The translations under genes and the position numbers were made by a program. Under the pieces are notes generated by a model. It did not search any database and was not told the DNA's origin. It saw nothing but the letters and a program-made list of their open reading frames with translations. A DNA stretch of 64,000 nt, from positions 1 to 64,000 of the forward strand of contig NZ_JANBVH010000011.1 in assembly GCF_024273235.1 (NCBI RefSeq), written 5' to 3'. The stretch comes from Sphingomonas faeni. Its GTDB lineage: Bacteria > Pseudomonadota > Alphaproteobacteria > Sphingomonadales > Sphingomonadaceae. Positions 1 to 8,979 of the stretch are shown one piece after another (within the stretch, counting starts at the first letter, position 1; every line of letters begins with the position of its first letter).

Positions 1-1429
1 ACTACTTTGGCAGATTGAAGGAACCCGGTGGAATCGTCGTTGATTCCGGTGGCATGAAGGCTGACCGGGACGGTGCGCGATGGTGTCGAGCGATAGCTGG
101 CGAGAGGATCTGGAGACGTGGCTGGCGCCGTTTCTCGCGGAACTGACGCACCCGGCGCAACGGCGGATGTGTCCGGCGTACATTGCCGGCTTGATCGGCC
201 CGGGCGACCGCAAGAGTATCCAGCCGCTGGCGGCGCGGACGGACGATGTCGGCTACGATCAGCTTCATCATTTCATCGCGAACGGGACATGGGACACCGC
301 GCCGTTCGAGACCAGGTTGCTGGCTGAGGCGGACCGGCTTGTTGGCGATGCAAAAGGCTACCTCGTCATCGACGACACTGCCCTACCGAAGAAGGGGCGC
401 AATTCGGTGGGTGTGGCACCGCAATATGCATCGTCGCAGGGCAAAACGGCGAACTGCCAGTCGCTGGTCTCGATAACACTGGCATCGCGCGAGGTCCCGG
501 TGATGGTTGGGCTCCGCTTGTTCCTGCCTGAAAGCTGGACAGACGATCTGGCGCGGATGAAACGCGCTCGGGTGCCGACGGAGCGGCAAGTGGTGATGAG
601 CAAACCCGACATCGCCATGGCGGAGATCGACCGGGTCATGGCCGCAGGCGCCCGCTTCGGATGCGTGCTGGCCGATGCGGGGTACGGCTCAGGAGCGGCG
701 TTCCGTCAGGCGCTGAGCGAGCGAGGACTGTCTTGGGCGGTTGGTCTGTCGTCCCGCCAAACCGTCTACGCGGCCGATGTCGAACTGACCTTCCCAGCAG
801 CACGCGGCGGAAGGCCGCGCAAATACCATATCCCCGACCAGGCACCGGTATCGGTTGCGGACATCCTGGCCAGCGAGGCGTGGCGAAAGGTCGCATGGCG
901 CCGCGGCACCAAGGGGCGGCTCACCTGCCTGTTCGCCGCTCGGCGCGTTCGGATCGCCGAGGGCCACCGCCATCGTATGGCCGACAACCGCGTTCAGGCC
1001 ATGCCTGGGGAGGAGGTCTGGCTGGTTGGCGAACGCCGTTCAAGTGGCGAGCGCAAATACTATGTGTCCAATCTCCCGCCCGATACGCCGCTGCGCCAGC
1101 TTGCCGCTACCATCAAGGCGCGATGGGTCTGCGAGCAGGCCCACCAGCAACTAAAAGAGGAACTCGGGCTCGACCATTTCGAGGGTCGGTCATGGCCTGG
1201 ATTGCACAGGCATGCCTTGATGACGATGCTCGCCTACGCCTTCCTGCAATCCCGCCGCCTCAAGGCGGCGGGGCGGAAAAAAAAGAGTCGGCGGACCGCC
1301 CCCGCAACCGACCCTGCCTGCCATTCGACAAGCAATCATTGACCAGCTGGCAAGACCGCCACCCACGCAGTGCCCGCACTGTCATAAGCGGCTGGCGACC
1401 GCAGACGAACCAATTCTGCCAAAGTAGTG
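1..1429 (+). mobile_element. IS701-family insertion sequence, left end at window edge
   Basis: The first 14 bases, actactttggcaga, are repeated in inverted orientation at 1415-1428, giving terminal inverted repeats around a single transposase gene. Beyond the 14 perfect bases the two ends stay only partly similar. The right flank reads g then CTAG (1430-1433). IS701-type elements are known to duplicate a 4-bp YTAR target, so CTAG fits as the right target duplicate. That would place the right end at 1429 and the true left end one base before the window. The left flank is not visible, so the duplication cannot be confirmed. The element ends 46 bases before the first possible start of the sensor gene downstream. 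Confidence 0.85.
80..1342 (+). CDS. IS701-family DDE transposase, C-terminus frame-disrupted
   Basis: This transposase of 420 residues carries out cut-and-paste movement of the surrounding element. Visible DDE landmarks are VIDDTALPKKG (Asp98/99), VLADAGYGSG (Asp199) and an R-(3)-E-(6)-K signature (Arg348, Glu352, Lys359) typical of IS4-like enzymes. The start at 80 lies just inside the left repeat. The frame stops at 1342 after a run of eight A residues (1277-1284). In the +1 frame after that run, translation continues with PAIRQAIIDQLARPP and then CPHCHKRL to a TAG at 1425-1427 inside the right repeat, which looks like a normal family C-terminus. Seven A residues would join the two frames. 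So this copy is a frameshift mutant, uses slippage, or carries a homopolymer sequencing error. Confidence 0.88.
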   Translation: MVSSDSWREDLETWLAPFLAELTHPAQRRMCPAYIAGLIGPGDRKSIQPLAARTDDVGYDQLHHFIANGTWDTAPFETRLLAEADRLVGDAKGYLVIDDTALPKKGRNSVGVAPQYASSQGKTANCQSLVSITLASREVPVMVGLRLFLPESWTDDLARMKRARVPTERQVVMSKPDIAMAEIDRVMAAGARFGCVLADAGYGSGAAFRQALSERGLSWAVGLSSRQTVYAADVELTFPAARGGRPRKYHIPDQAPVSVADILASEAWRKVAWRRGTKGRLTCLFAARRVRIAEGHRHRMADNRVQAMPGEEVWLVGERRSSGERKYYVSNLPPDTPLRQLAATIKARWVCEQAHQQLKEELGLDHFEGRSWPGLHRHALMTMLAYAFLQSRRLKAAGRKKKSRRTAPATDPACHSTSNH

Positions 1430-1495
1430 CTAGCTTCAGTCATGTTTAACGTTATACGGCTTATTTGTTAAGCATTGGCTCGTTATGACAGCGCA

Positions 1496-4400
1496 ATGAT
1501 GTTTCATCGGGTCGGTCGACAAGATATCGGTGCGCGGTCGTTCCTTCGAACCCCATCGATCGGTGTCGACCGAGCCGGCGGGCCGAGGCGATCGCTCCGG
1601 GCCACGTGGTTCGTCCTCGGGTTGGTCGCCGTACTCGCCTGCGCAGGACTGCCGGGACTCGCCACAGCGCCCGCGCGTGCCGCCGATCGCTGGGCCAGCC
1701 TCGCCTCGACCGTGTTCCGGAATTACGATCGTGACCAGGGGATGCCGCATCCTGTCGCGACCGCGCTGGCGCAGGGGCGCGACGGGTTCATCTGGATCGG
1801 CACGCAGGGCGGGCTGACGCGGTGGGACGGGTATCGGTTCAAGGGGTATGAGGCCGATCCGTCCGTGCCGGGCAGCCTGCCCGACAACTGGATCCAGACG
1901 CTGCACGTCGATTCCGCCGGACGGCTCTGGGTCGGCACGACATCCGGCCGACTGGCGCGGTACGACGCGCTGCACGACCGCTTCGATCCGATATCGCTGG
2001 CCCTGAAACCGGGCCAGATCCACATCGGCGCGATCGTCGACGATGGCGGCGGCGGTCTCTGGGTCGGGACCGACGACGGGCTTCGCCACCTGAATGCCGA
2101 TGCGAAGGTAGTGAGCATCGTGCGAGCCGGCATGCTCGGATATCCCGAAGGCCGGACGCAGGCGGTACTGCGCGATCGATCGGGCGCGCTCTGGGTCGGC
2201 ACCGCAGCCGGGTTTGCGCGGCGGTCGCCCAAAGGGTCCGCATTCGCCGCGGTGCCGCTGGGCGGCAGCATGCTCGGCGTATCGGCGCTGTTCGAAGGCG
2301 CGGACGGTCGCCTGTGGATCGGCACCGTTCGCAACGGCCTGTTCGTGATCGACCGGCGCGGCGCGGTCCCCCGGCCGATCGGCGTCGCGGCGCACTTGCC
2401 GCCGAGCTCGGTCTCCGCGATCGGCGTGGCCGGGCCGCACGAGATCTGGGCCACGCTGCGCAGTTCGGGCATCGTCTCCGTCGACACGTCCACTGAAGTC
2501 GCGACCCGCATCCTGCACGACCGCACCGTGCCGACCAGCCTCGCCCATGACGACGTCTGGACGCTGTTGCGCGACGATGCCGGATCGATGTGGGTCGGCG
2601 GCACGGGTGGGCTCAGCTATCACCCGCGCGATTCAGGGCAGATCACGACGGTCTTCGGCACGCAACAGCGACCGGGCGGCCTCAGCGGCAGCGACGTCGT
2701 ATCGATCCTGGCGACACGCGACGGCCATGTCTGGCTCGGCTATCTCGACGGCGGCGTCGACGTGATCGATCCCATGCGGGGCCGCATCGCAGCGCTGAGA
2801 CCCAGCCGTACGCGCCTCGATCGGTCGCTGCCCCGCGACACCGTGTTCGCGATGACGGAGGGCAGCGGCAACCGGGTCTATATCGGCACGCGACGCGGCC
2901 TGTACGTGGCGGATCTGTCGGGCCGATCGGTCCGGCTGATCACCGTGAAGGGTCGCGATCCGCGCCTGCCGATCAACGCGCTGCTCTACGATGCGGGGAT
3001 CTTGTGGGTCGGCGGCGAATATGACGGCGTGTGGGGCATCGTACCCGGCGCGACCGTGCGCGCGGTACACAGGATCGTCTTCTCGCCATCGGATACCGCG
3101 GCGCTGAGCAACCCCGACGTCAACACCCTGCTCCGCGGGAGGGGCCGCGACATGTGGGCGGGGACGCGCGACGGGCTCAACCGGATCGATCTCGGCAGCC
3201 GCAGGATCGAGGCGATACCCGGCGACCAGAGCGATCCACACGCCCTGCCCGCCGGGTTCGTGGCGGCGTTGCAGCTGGATCGCACGGGACGGTTGTGGGT
3301 CGGCACGTTCGGCGGCGGCCTTGCGGTGACGACGGGGCGCGACGCGCGCGGCCGGCTGCGCTTCCGGCGGTTCGGACTGGCCGACGGCCTGCCGCACCTC
3401 AACGTCGACAGCCTGTCGCTCGATGGCTCCGGAACGCTCTGGGCGGGCACCGACGATGGCCTGGCCCGGATCGATCCGAGGACGCTGGAGATCCGCGCGG
3501 TGAGACGCGCCGATGGCGGCGTCCTGCGGGATTATTTCGTCGGTGCGCACGGTGCGACCGCGGCCGGCGAAGCGTTGCTCGGCGCCAAGGACGGCTTGAC
3601 CGTGATCCGGCCCGGCACGCCGCCCGTCTGGCGGTTCGCACCGCGGATCATGGTCACCGACCTGCGCATCGGCGGGGCATCCGTTCCGGTCGGGCCGTAC
3701 AACGATACCTCCGTGCCGGCGCAGATCGTCATCACGCCCGATACGAACAGCCTGGCCGTCGAGTTTTCCGCGCTCGACTTCACCGCGCCTGAGCAGAACA
3801 GCTTTTCCTACAAGCTCGAGGGGTTCGACGAGCACTGGACGGATACCGACCCCAGCCGGCGGCTGGCGGCCTACACGAACCTGCCGCCGGGCGATTACAC
3901 GCTGCGGCTGCGCGGCACCAACCGCGACGGCCAATGGACGGAGCGCGCGCTGGCGTTGCGGATCAGCGTGCTGCCGGCCTCGTACCAGCGCCTGTGGTTC
4001 CGGATCGCGCTGATGGCGTTGCTCGCGCTGGCGATCGTGGCGCTGCTTCGCGGGTGGACGGCGCATCTCCGCCGGCGGCAGCGCGAGCTGGAGCGCCAGA
4101 TCGCGAACCGGACCGCCGATCTCAGCGCCGCCAACGACCGGCTGACCGAACTGGCGCAGATCGACATGCTGACCGGCTGCGCCAATCGCCGCCACCTTCT
4201 CGATCGCGCCAACGAGATGATAGTGTTCGCGGCCCGACACGACCTGCCGCTCAGCCTGACGGTGCTCGATCTCGACAATTTCAAGCGCGTGAACGACACC
4301 TGGGGGCATCCCGGCGGCGATGCCGTGCTGGCGGCCGCCGGACACGTGCTCCGCCATCATGGCCGCGCGGCGGACCTGCTCGGTCGGATCGGCGGCGAGG

Positions 4401-4642
4401 AGTTCGCGCTGCTGATGCCGAACACCGCCGCACAGGGCGCGCGCCTCCACGCCGACCAGCTGCGACAGGCGCTCAGCGAGCTGGAGGTGCCGGTGGAGGG
4501 CGGCGACATCCGTGTCACCGCCAGCTTCGGCGTGGCCCAGTTGCGCGCCGGCGAAGACTATGACGAACTCTATGCGCGTGCCGACGCGGCGCTGTACGCG
4601 GCCAAGGATGCGGGGCGGAACCAGGTCAAGCTCTGCGCCTGA
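1496..4642 (+). CDS. Beta-propeller sensor diguanylate cyclase (Reg_prop, Y_Y_Y, GGEEF)
   Basis: This large inner-membrane sensor should make cyclic di-GMP in response to a periplasmic ligand. A signal segment (WFVLGLVAVLACAGLPGLA) is followed by about a dozen propeller blades with the pattern DG..WIGT..GL (roughly residues 50-700). A Y_Y_Y domain follows (SYKLEGFDEHW, about 750-820), then one membrane helix (FRIALMALLALAIVALL) and a coiled coil. The C-terminal domain has the active site GGEEF (near residue 966) and an intact inhibitory I-site, RAAD, five residues upstream, so product inhibition is expected. An in-frame TTG at 1475 is also open, but ATG 1496 or 1499 is more likely; none has a clear ribosome site. 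The IS lies 67 bp upstream and may have replaced the native promoter. The ligand is unknown. Confidence 0.9.
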   Translation: MMFHRVGRQDIGARSFLRTPSIGVDRAGGPRRSLRATWFVLGLVAVLACAGLPGLATAPARAADRWASLASTVFRNYDRDQGMPHPVATALAQGRDGFIWIGTQGGLTRWDGYRFKGYEADPSVPGSLPDNWIQTLHVDSAGRLWVGTTSGRLARYDALHDRFDPISLALKPGQIHIGAIVDDGGGGLWVGTDDGLRHLNADAKVVSIVRAGMLGYPEGRTQAVLRDRSGALWVGTAAGFARRSPKGSAFAAVPLGGSMLGVSALFEGADGRLWIGTVRNGLFVIDRRGAVPRPIGVAAHLPPSSVSAIGVAGPHEIWATLRSSGIVSVDTSTEVATRILHDRTVPTSLAHDDVWTLLRDDAGSMWVGGTGGLSYHPRDSGQITTVFGTQQRPGGLSGSDVVSILATRDGHVWLGYLDGGVDVIDPMRGRIAALRPSRTRLDRSLPRDTVFAMTEGSGNRVYIGTRRGLYVADLSGRSVRLITVKGRDPRLPINALLYDAGILWVGGEYDGVWGIVPGATVRAVHRIVFSPSDTAALSNPDVNTLLRGRGRDMWAGTRDGLNRIDLGSRRIEAIPGDQSDPHALPAGFVAALQLDRTGRLWVGTFGGGLAVTTGRDARGRLRFRRFGLADGLPHLNVDSLSLDGSGTLWAGTDDGLARIDPRTLEIRAVRRADGGVLRDYFVGAHGATAAGEALLGAKDGLTVIRPGTPPVWRFAPRIMVTDLRIGGASVPVGPYNDTSVPAQIVITPDTNSLAVEFSALDFTAPEQNSFSYKLEGFDEHWTDTDPSRRLAAYTNLPPGDYTLRLRGTNRDGQWTERALALRISVLPASYQRLWFRIALMALLALAIVALLRGWTAHLRRRQRELERQIANRTADLSAANDRLTELAQIDMLTGCANRRHLLDRANEMIVFAARHDLPLSLTVLDLDNFKRVNDTWGHPGGDAVLAAAGHVLRHHGRAADLLGRIGGEEFALLMPNTAAQGARLHADQLRQALSELEVPVEGGDIRVTASFGVAQLRAGEDYDELYARADAALYAAKDAGRNQVKLCA

Positions 4643-4672
4643 CCCGGTCCACGCCGAGGCTAGTGACGAGCC

Positions 4673-6247
4673 CTAGTGCGCCGCGGACGTATCGACCGGT
4701 CTCGCTGGACGCGGCGCCAGCCAGATGATCGCCGCGGAGAGGAAGAACACCAGCGCCGCCAGCGCGAACAGATGGGTCGTCGCCAACGCATAGCTTTCCT
4801 GGTCGACCATCCGCTCGATCAACCCGCGGCCCTGCTCCGCGGTCATGCCGTGCTGCACCGCGTTGGCGATCACCTGGTCGCCATTGTTGAGGACGTTGGT
4901 GAGTTCGGCGCGGCTGCGCTGCGCACCGTTCTGCCACAGGGTGCTGCCGATCGACGTGCCGATCGCCGCCGCCAGCGTGCGCAGGAAGCTCATGATGCCG
5001 GCGGCCGACGCGGTCTCCTCGGGATCGACCGCACCCAGCGCGATGATCGTGAGCGGGATGAAGAAGAACGGCATGCCGAGCCCTTGCACCAGCTGCGGTG
5101 CGGCGAGGATCCAGAAGTCCGCGCCACTGAACCAGAAGGTGCGCAGGATCGAGGTCAGCCCGAGCCAGCAGATTCCGAAACACACTAATGCGCGCGGATC
5201 GACCTTGGTGCTGAGCTTGGCCACGATCGGCGAGAAGACGACCGCCAGCACGCCGTTGAACGCGGTGACGAAGCCCGCGTCGGTGGCGGTATAGCCCATC
5301 GTCGATTGCAGCCATTGCGGGATGATCACGACGGACGCGAAGAAGGTGCCGAAACTGAACGCGAGCGCGGTGACCGCGACGGTGAAGCCACGGTGACGGA
5401 ACACGCGCAGGTCGACGATCGGATTGCCCGCCGTCAGCTCCCAGATCAGGAAGGTGACGAAACCGATCGCGGCGACGATCGCGCAACCGACGATGAAGCT
5501 GGAGCCCAGCCAGTCATGCTCGCGGCCGAGATCGAGCATCACCTGCAACGCGGCGATCCACACGATCATGAGGACCAGGCCGACGCGGTCGATCGGCACG
5601 ATCTCCGTCTTGGTCTCGGATTTGCGGAGCAGCGTGAAAACGCCGATGACGCAGAAGATCGCGATCGGCAGGTTGATGTAGAAGATCCACGGCCACGACC
5701 AGCTGTCGCTGATAACGCCGCCCAGGATCGGGCCGAGGATCGGCGCGGTCACGGTCGTCATCGCCCAGGCGCCCATCGCCGCCGCGCGCTGTTTGGGCGG
5801 GAAGATGGTGAGCAGCAGGGTCTGCGTCAGCGGCATCAGCGGCCCGCCGCAAAACCCCTGCCCGATGCGGAACGCGACCATCGCGCCGAGCGACGACGCC
5901 AGCCCGCACAGCGCGGAGAACAGCGCAAAGCCGATCATCGCGGTCATGAACACGCGGATCGTCCCGAAGCGCCGGACCAGCCACCCGGTCAGCGGCACGC
6001 AGATCGCCTCCGCCACCGAATAGGAGGTGACGACCCACGTCCCCTGAGTCGCCGACACGCCTAGGCCACCCGAGATGTGCGGCACGGAGACGTTGGCGAT
6101 GGTCGTGTCGAGGACGACCATGAAGTTGGTCAGCGCCAGCACGAAGCCCGCCAGCAGCAGGCGCGTGCCGGTCAGCGTCGGCGCCGACGTCTCGGAGCCG
6201 GCCGTATCAGGTGCGGACGTATCAGGTGAGGATGTGGCGGAGGCCAT
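4673..6247 (-). CDS. emrB: MFS multidrug efflux permease, DHA2 (EmrB/QacA) family
   Basis: This inner-membrane proton antiporter of 524 residues should export hydrophobic compounds through a tripartite channel with the two genes before it. Visible family signs are a motif A-like loop GWLVRRFGTIRVF, motif C APILGPILGGVI, WPWIFYINLP in the fifth helix region, and length and hydrophobicity that fit 14 helices. It is the last gene of the operon, starting 11 bp after the HlyD gene, and is convergent with the diguanylate cyclase gene. Its N-terminus carries a short Ser/Pro/Asp/Thr linker encoded by two 15-bp tandem repeats (6203-6232). Substrate cannot be read from sequence. The symbol reflects family resemblance only. 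Confidence 0.9.
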   Translation of the reverse strand: MASATSSPDTSAPDTAGSETSAPTLTGTRLLLAGFVLALTNFMVVLDTTIANVSVPHISGGLGVSATQGTWVVTSYSVAEAICVPLTGWLVRRFGTIRVFMTAMIGFALFSALCGLASSLGAMVAFRIGQGFCGGPLMPLTQTLLLTIFPPKQRAAAMGAWAMTTVTAPILGPILGGVISDSWSWPWIFYINLPIAIFCVIGVFTLLRKSETKTEIVPIDRVGLVLMIVWIAALQVMLDLGREHDWLGSSFIVGCAIVAAIGFVTFLIWELTAGNPIVDLRVFRHRGFTVAVTALAFSFGTFFASVVIIPQWLQSTMGYTATDAGFVTAFNGVLAVVFSPIVAKLSTKVDPRALVCFGICWLGLTSILRTFWFSGADFWILAAPQLVQGLGMPFFFIPLTIIALGAVDPEETASAAGIMSFLRTLAAAIGTSIGSTLWQNGAQRSRAELTNVLNNGDQVIANAVQHGMTAEQGRGLIERMVDQESYALATTHLFALAALVFFLSAAIIWLAPRPARPVDTSAAH

Positions 6248-6258
6248 CTGACGAAATC

Positions 6259-7464
6259 CTACCGATCGCCCGAAATGTCGATCTCGGCGTCCATCGACAG
6301 CCCGACCCGCAGCGGATGATCGCGCAGCTCGCGCGGATCGAGCGCGATCCGCACCGGCAGGCGCTGCACCACCTTGATCCAGTTGCCGGTCGCGTTCTGC
6401 GCCGGGATCAGCGCGGACGACGCTCCCGTTCCGCCTGCGAGCCCGACCACCCGGCCATGATACACGACGTCGTCGCCGTGCAGGTCCGACGTCAGCGTGG
6501 CCCGCTGGCCGACGCGCACGCCCTGCAGCTGGCCTTCCTTGTAGTTCGCATCGACATACAGCTTGTCGACCGGGACGATCATCATCGCCGCGGTGCCGGG
6601 CGCGAGCCGCTGGCCGATCTGGACGTTGCGCTGGGAGATGACGCCGTCGATCGGCGCGCGGATCACCGTGCGCGACAGATCGAGCTTCGCCTGGCGCCGC
6701 TTCGCACGTGCGGCGAGCACTTCGGGGGCGGTCGCCTGAGTCGTGCCGCGGGTCAGCGCAGTATTGGCGGCGCGGTCCTGCAACGCCGAGACGCGCGTTG
6801 CGGTAGCCTGCGCGATACCCGCCTGGGCGATCGCGACATTGGCGCGCGCGGTGCGGAGCGCGTTGGTCGCCGCCGTCACCTCGTCGCCCGAAACCGCGCC
6901 GGCCTGGACCAGTGCCTGGCGACGCTGATAGTCGATCTGCGCGCGTTCAAGATTGCCCTGCGCCAACAGAAGCTGCGCGCGGGCGGTGCCGATTTCGGCA
7001 CTGCGGGCATTGGCCTGCGCCTGAAGCGCATCGCCGGTCGCCGCGGTCTGGCTATAGCGCCGTTCCGCCGCGGCAAGGTCAGCCTCGGCCTGTGCCACCG
7101 CGATCTGCTGATCGGCATCGTCGAGCCGCATCAACACCTGCCCGCGCTTGACGTTCTGCGTATCGCTGACGGTGACGTCGATCACCTGCCCGCTGACCAG
7201 CGGCATGACCTGGGCGGTCTCCGCCGCGACATAGGCGTTGTCGGTCGTCACGCGCTTCGACAGGACCAGCGTATCGTAGAGGAAATAGGCTGCCGCGACG
7301 ACGATCACCACGGCGGCGAAGATCAGCAACAGCCGCTTCCGCTTGCCTGGATTGGCGGTATCGACCTTGGTTTCGGGCGAAGGGGCCCCGTGCGAAGGCG
7401 CCTCGTGCGAAGAGGCTTCGGGTGAACGCGCCTGATCGCTGTCGTTGGATGGGGTAGCCATCAT
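6259..7464 (-). CDS. emrA: HlyD/EmrA-type membrane fusion protein
   Basis: This periplasmic adaptor (401 residues) links the EmrB-type permease to the outer-membrane factor. It has a short cytoplasmic N-terminus, a single membrane anchor (LLLIFAAVVIVVAAAYFLYDT, about 45-65), a biotinyl-lipoyl-like half (VMPLVSGQVIDV), long Ala/Gln-rich helical hairpins, and the return half (IRAPIDGVISQRNVQIGQ). The start overlaps the stop of the outer-membrane factor gene, suggesting translational coupling; a second ATG lies immediately after the first. Four degenerate 15-bp tandem repeats (7375-7434) encode a Ser/Glu/Ala/Pro/His cytoplasmic tail. Confidence 0.9.
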   Translation of the reverse strand: MMATPSNDSDQARSPEASSHEAPSHGAPSPETKVDTANPGKRKRLLLIFAAVVIVVAAAYFLYDTLVLSKRVTTDNAYVAAETAQVMPLVSGQVIDVTVSDTQNVKRGQVLMRLDDADQQIAVAQAEADLAAAERRYSQTAATGDALQAQANARSAEIGTARAQLLLAQGNLERAQIDYQRRQALVQAGAVSGDEVTAATNALRTARANVAIAQAGIAQATATRVSALQDRAANTALTRGTTQATAPEVLAARAKRRQAKLDLSRTVIRAPIDGVISQRNVQIGQRLAPGTAAMMIVPVDKLYVDANYKEGQLQGVRVGQRATLTSDLHGDDVVYHGRVVGLAGGTGASSALIPAQNATGNWIKVVQRLPVRIALDPRELRDHPLRVGLSMDAEIDISGDR

Positions 7465-8894
7465 CGTGTCCCACGTGTCTGAAGATTAGGTTGGAAGCCG
7501 CCGCCGAGCGCGCGGACCAGTTGGACGTCGAGCGCGAACCTGCGTGCGTCGATGTCCGCGAGCGAGCGCCGCGCGGTCAGCACGGCCTGTTCGGCGCTCA
7601 GCACGTTGAGGAAGGTCGACAGCCCGCCGCGATACCGCAACTGCGCCACCGTATAGGCGCCCTCCGCATCGGCCAGAGAGGCGCGCGCGTCGATCATCTG
7701 CGCGGCGACCTGGTTCCGGCTGGTCACGGCGTCCGCGACCTCGCGCAGCGCGCCGACCAGCGTGCGGTCATAGGTCGCGACCGCCTCGTCATATCGCCCG
7801 CGCGCCTGGCGGTATTGGCCTTGCAGGGCGCCGCCACGGAAGATCGGCAGGCTGACCGCCGGACCGACGCTGCCGAAGCTCGACCCGCCCTTGAACAGAT
7901 AGTCGAGCCCGAGCGATTGCAGTCCGATCAATCCCGACAGGCTGATATTGGGGTAGAAGTCTGCCCGCGCGACCTTGATCCGGCTTGCTGCCGCCTCGGC
8001 ACGCGCGCGCGCCGCCGCGATATCGGGTCGCCGACCGATCAGCGCGATCCCCGCGTCCGCCGGAAGCTCGGTCGTGAGTACCGGCGCGGACGGGCGGGTG
8101 ATCGACCGCGCCCGATCGGGCCCGGCGCCGAGCAGTGCGGCGATACCGTTCTTGGTCAGCGCGATCTGTTCCGCGTTCGCCGCGAGGTCGACACGCGACG
8201 CCGGCACCGCCGAGCGTGCCTGCTTCAGTTCGGCCTGCGTATCGAGGCCGATCGCGACTCGGTCCGCCACCAGCTTCTGGGTCATGGTCCGCACGTCGAT
8301 CGCGCGCTGGAGCACGTCCTGCTCGGCATAGAGCCGCGCCAGATCCGCATAGCGCGCGGCGATATCGGTCGCGAGGGTGAGCGCCGCCTGCTCGCCGTCC
8401 AGCCGCGCGGCCTCGGCATCCGAGGTCGCCGCCACGAGCGACGCCCGGTTGCGCCCGAACAGGTCGAGATCGAGGCCCGCGTTCAGCGCCAGCCGGCCGG
8501 TATCGTTCCACCCGCGCGGTACGAACGCGGCCGGGATACCGTTGTTGTAGCTCTGCTTGTTGAGCCCCGCGGACGCTTCGGCGTCGAGCGTCGGCAGGTT
8601 GGCGGCCCCCGCCTGTTGCACCGCGCCCTGGGCCGTGCGCACGCGCGCCGCGGCGATCGCGATGTCGGGCGATCCGGCCAGGGCTTCACCGATCAGCGCA
8701 TCGAGTTGCGGATCGCCGTAACCCCGCCACCACTGCGCAGCCGGCCACGCGGCGTCGCTCGCGACCGCAAGGCTGTCGCGTGAGGCATAGGCACTGGGGG
8801 CGGACAGTTCGGGACGCGGCCCCAGATCGGGCGCCGCGCAACCCGCCAGTGCCACCGCGATGCCTGCGCAACCGGCGAGCGAAATCAGTCTCAT
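7461..8894 (-). CDS. NodT-family outer-membrane efflux lipoprotein
   Basis: This outer-membrane factor of about 477 residues forms the exit duct for the efflux system encoded next to it. The N-terminus MRLISLAGCAGIAVALAGCA is a lipoprotein signal with lipobox LAGC. Two OEP repeats follow (for example DAEASAGLNKQSYNNG and NISLSGLIGLQSLG). An upstream in-frame start at 8927 exists, but ATG 8894 gives the clean lipoprotein signal and is preceded by aggag. A TetR-type operator (8903-8918) overlaps that ribosome-binding region. First gene of the operon running down to 4673. Confidence 0.92.
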   Translation of the reverse strand: MRLISLAGCAGIAVALAGCAAPDLGPRPELSAPSAYASRDSLAVASDAAWPAAQWWRGYGDPQLDALIGEALAGSPDIAIAAARVRTAQGAVQQAGAANLPTLDAEASAGLNKQSYNNGIPAAFVPRGWNDTGRLALNAGLDLDLFGRNRASLVAATSDAEAARLDGEQAALTLATDIAARYADLARLYAEQDVLQRAIDVRTMTQKLVADRVAIGLDTQAELKQARSAVPASRVDLAANAEQIALTKNGIAALLGAGPDRARSITRPSAPVLTTELPADAGIALIGRRPDIAAARARAEAAASRIKVARADFYPNISLSGLIGLQSLGLDYLFKGGSSFGSVGPAVSLPIFRGGALQGQYRQARGRYDEAVATYDRTLVGALREVADAVTSRNQVAAQMIDARASLADAEGAYTVAQLRYRGGLSTFLNVLSAEQAVLTARRSLADIDARRFALDVQLVRALGGGFQPNLQTRGTR

Positions 8895-8902
8895 TGGATT
8901 AC

Positions 8903-8918
8903 CGTACTCCTGGGTACG
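8903..8918. promoter_or_regulatory. Operator 1 for the divergent TetR regulator
   Basis: The 16-mer CGTACTCCTGGGTACG is an inverted repeat with arms CGTAC/GTACG. It shares arms and spacing with a second site at 8961-8976. It sits directly over the ribosome-binding region of the efflux operon's first gene, so binding there would repress the operon. Assignment to the adjacent TetR protein is inference from position and from the matched pair. Confidence 0.7.
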
Positions 8919-8960
8919 GCGGGCCAATGGTCCTGCGCCCTCGCCTTGTCAATCGAAAAG

Positions 8961-8976
8961 CGTACTCTATAGTACG
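8961..8976. promoter_or_regulatory. Operator 2 for the divergent TetR regulator
   Basis: The 16-mer CGTACTCTATAGTACG is a perfect inverted repeat with 6-bp arms. It ends three bases before the ATG of the TetR gene. Its centre lies 58 bp from that of the companion site. Position over the regulator's own start suggests autorepression. Confidence 0.72.
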
Positions 8977-8979
8977 ACG

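Noticed and set aside
2633..4450. Long minus-strand open frame (about 605 codons) opposite the diguanylate cyclase gene
   Set aside because: Its protein is Arg/Ala/Gln-rich without domains and mirrors the coding strand of a well-supported gene; a base-composition shadow.
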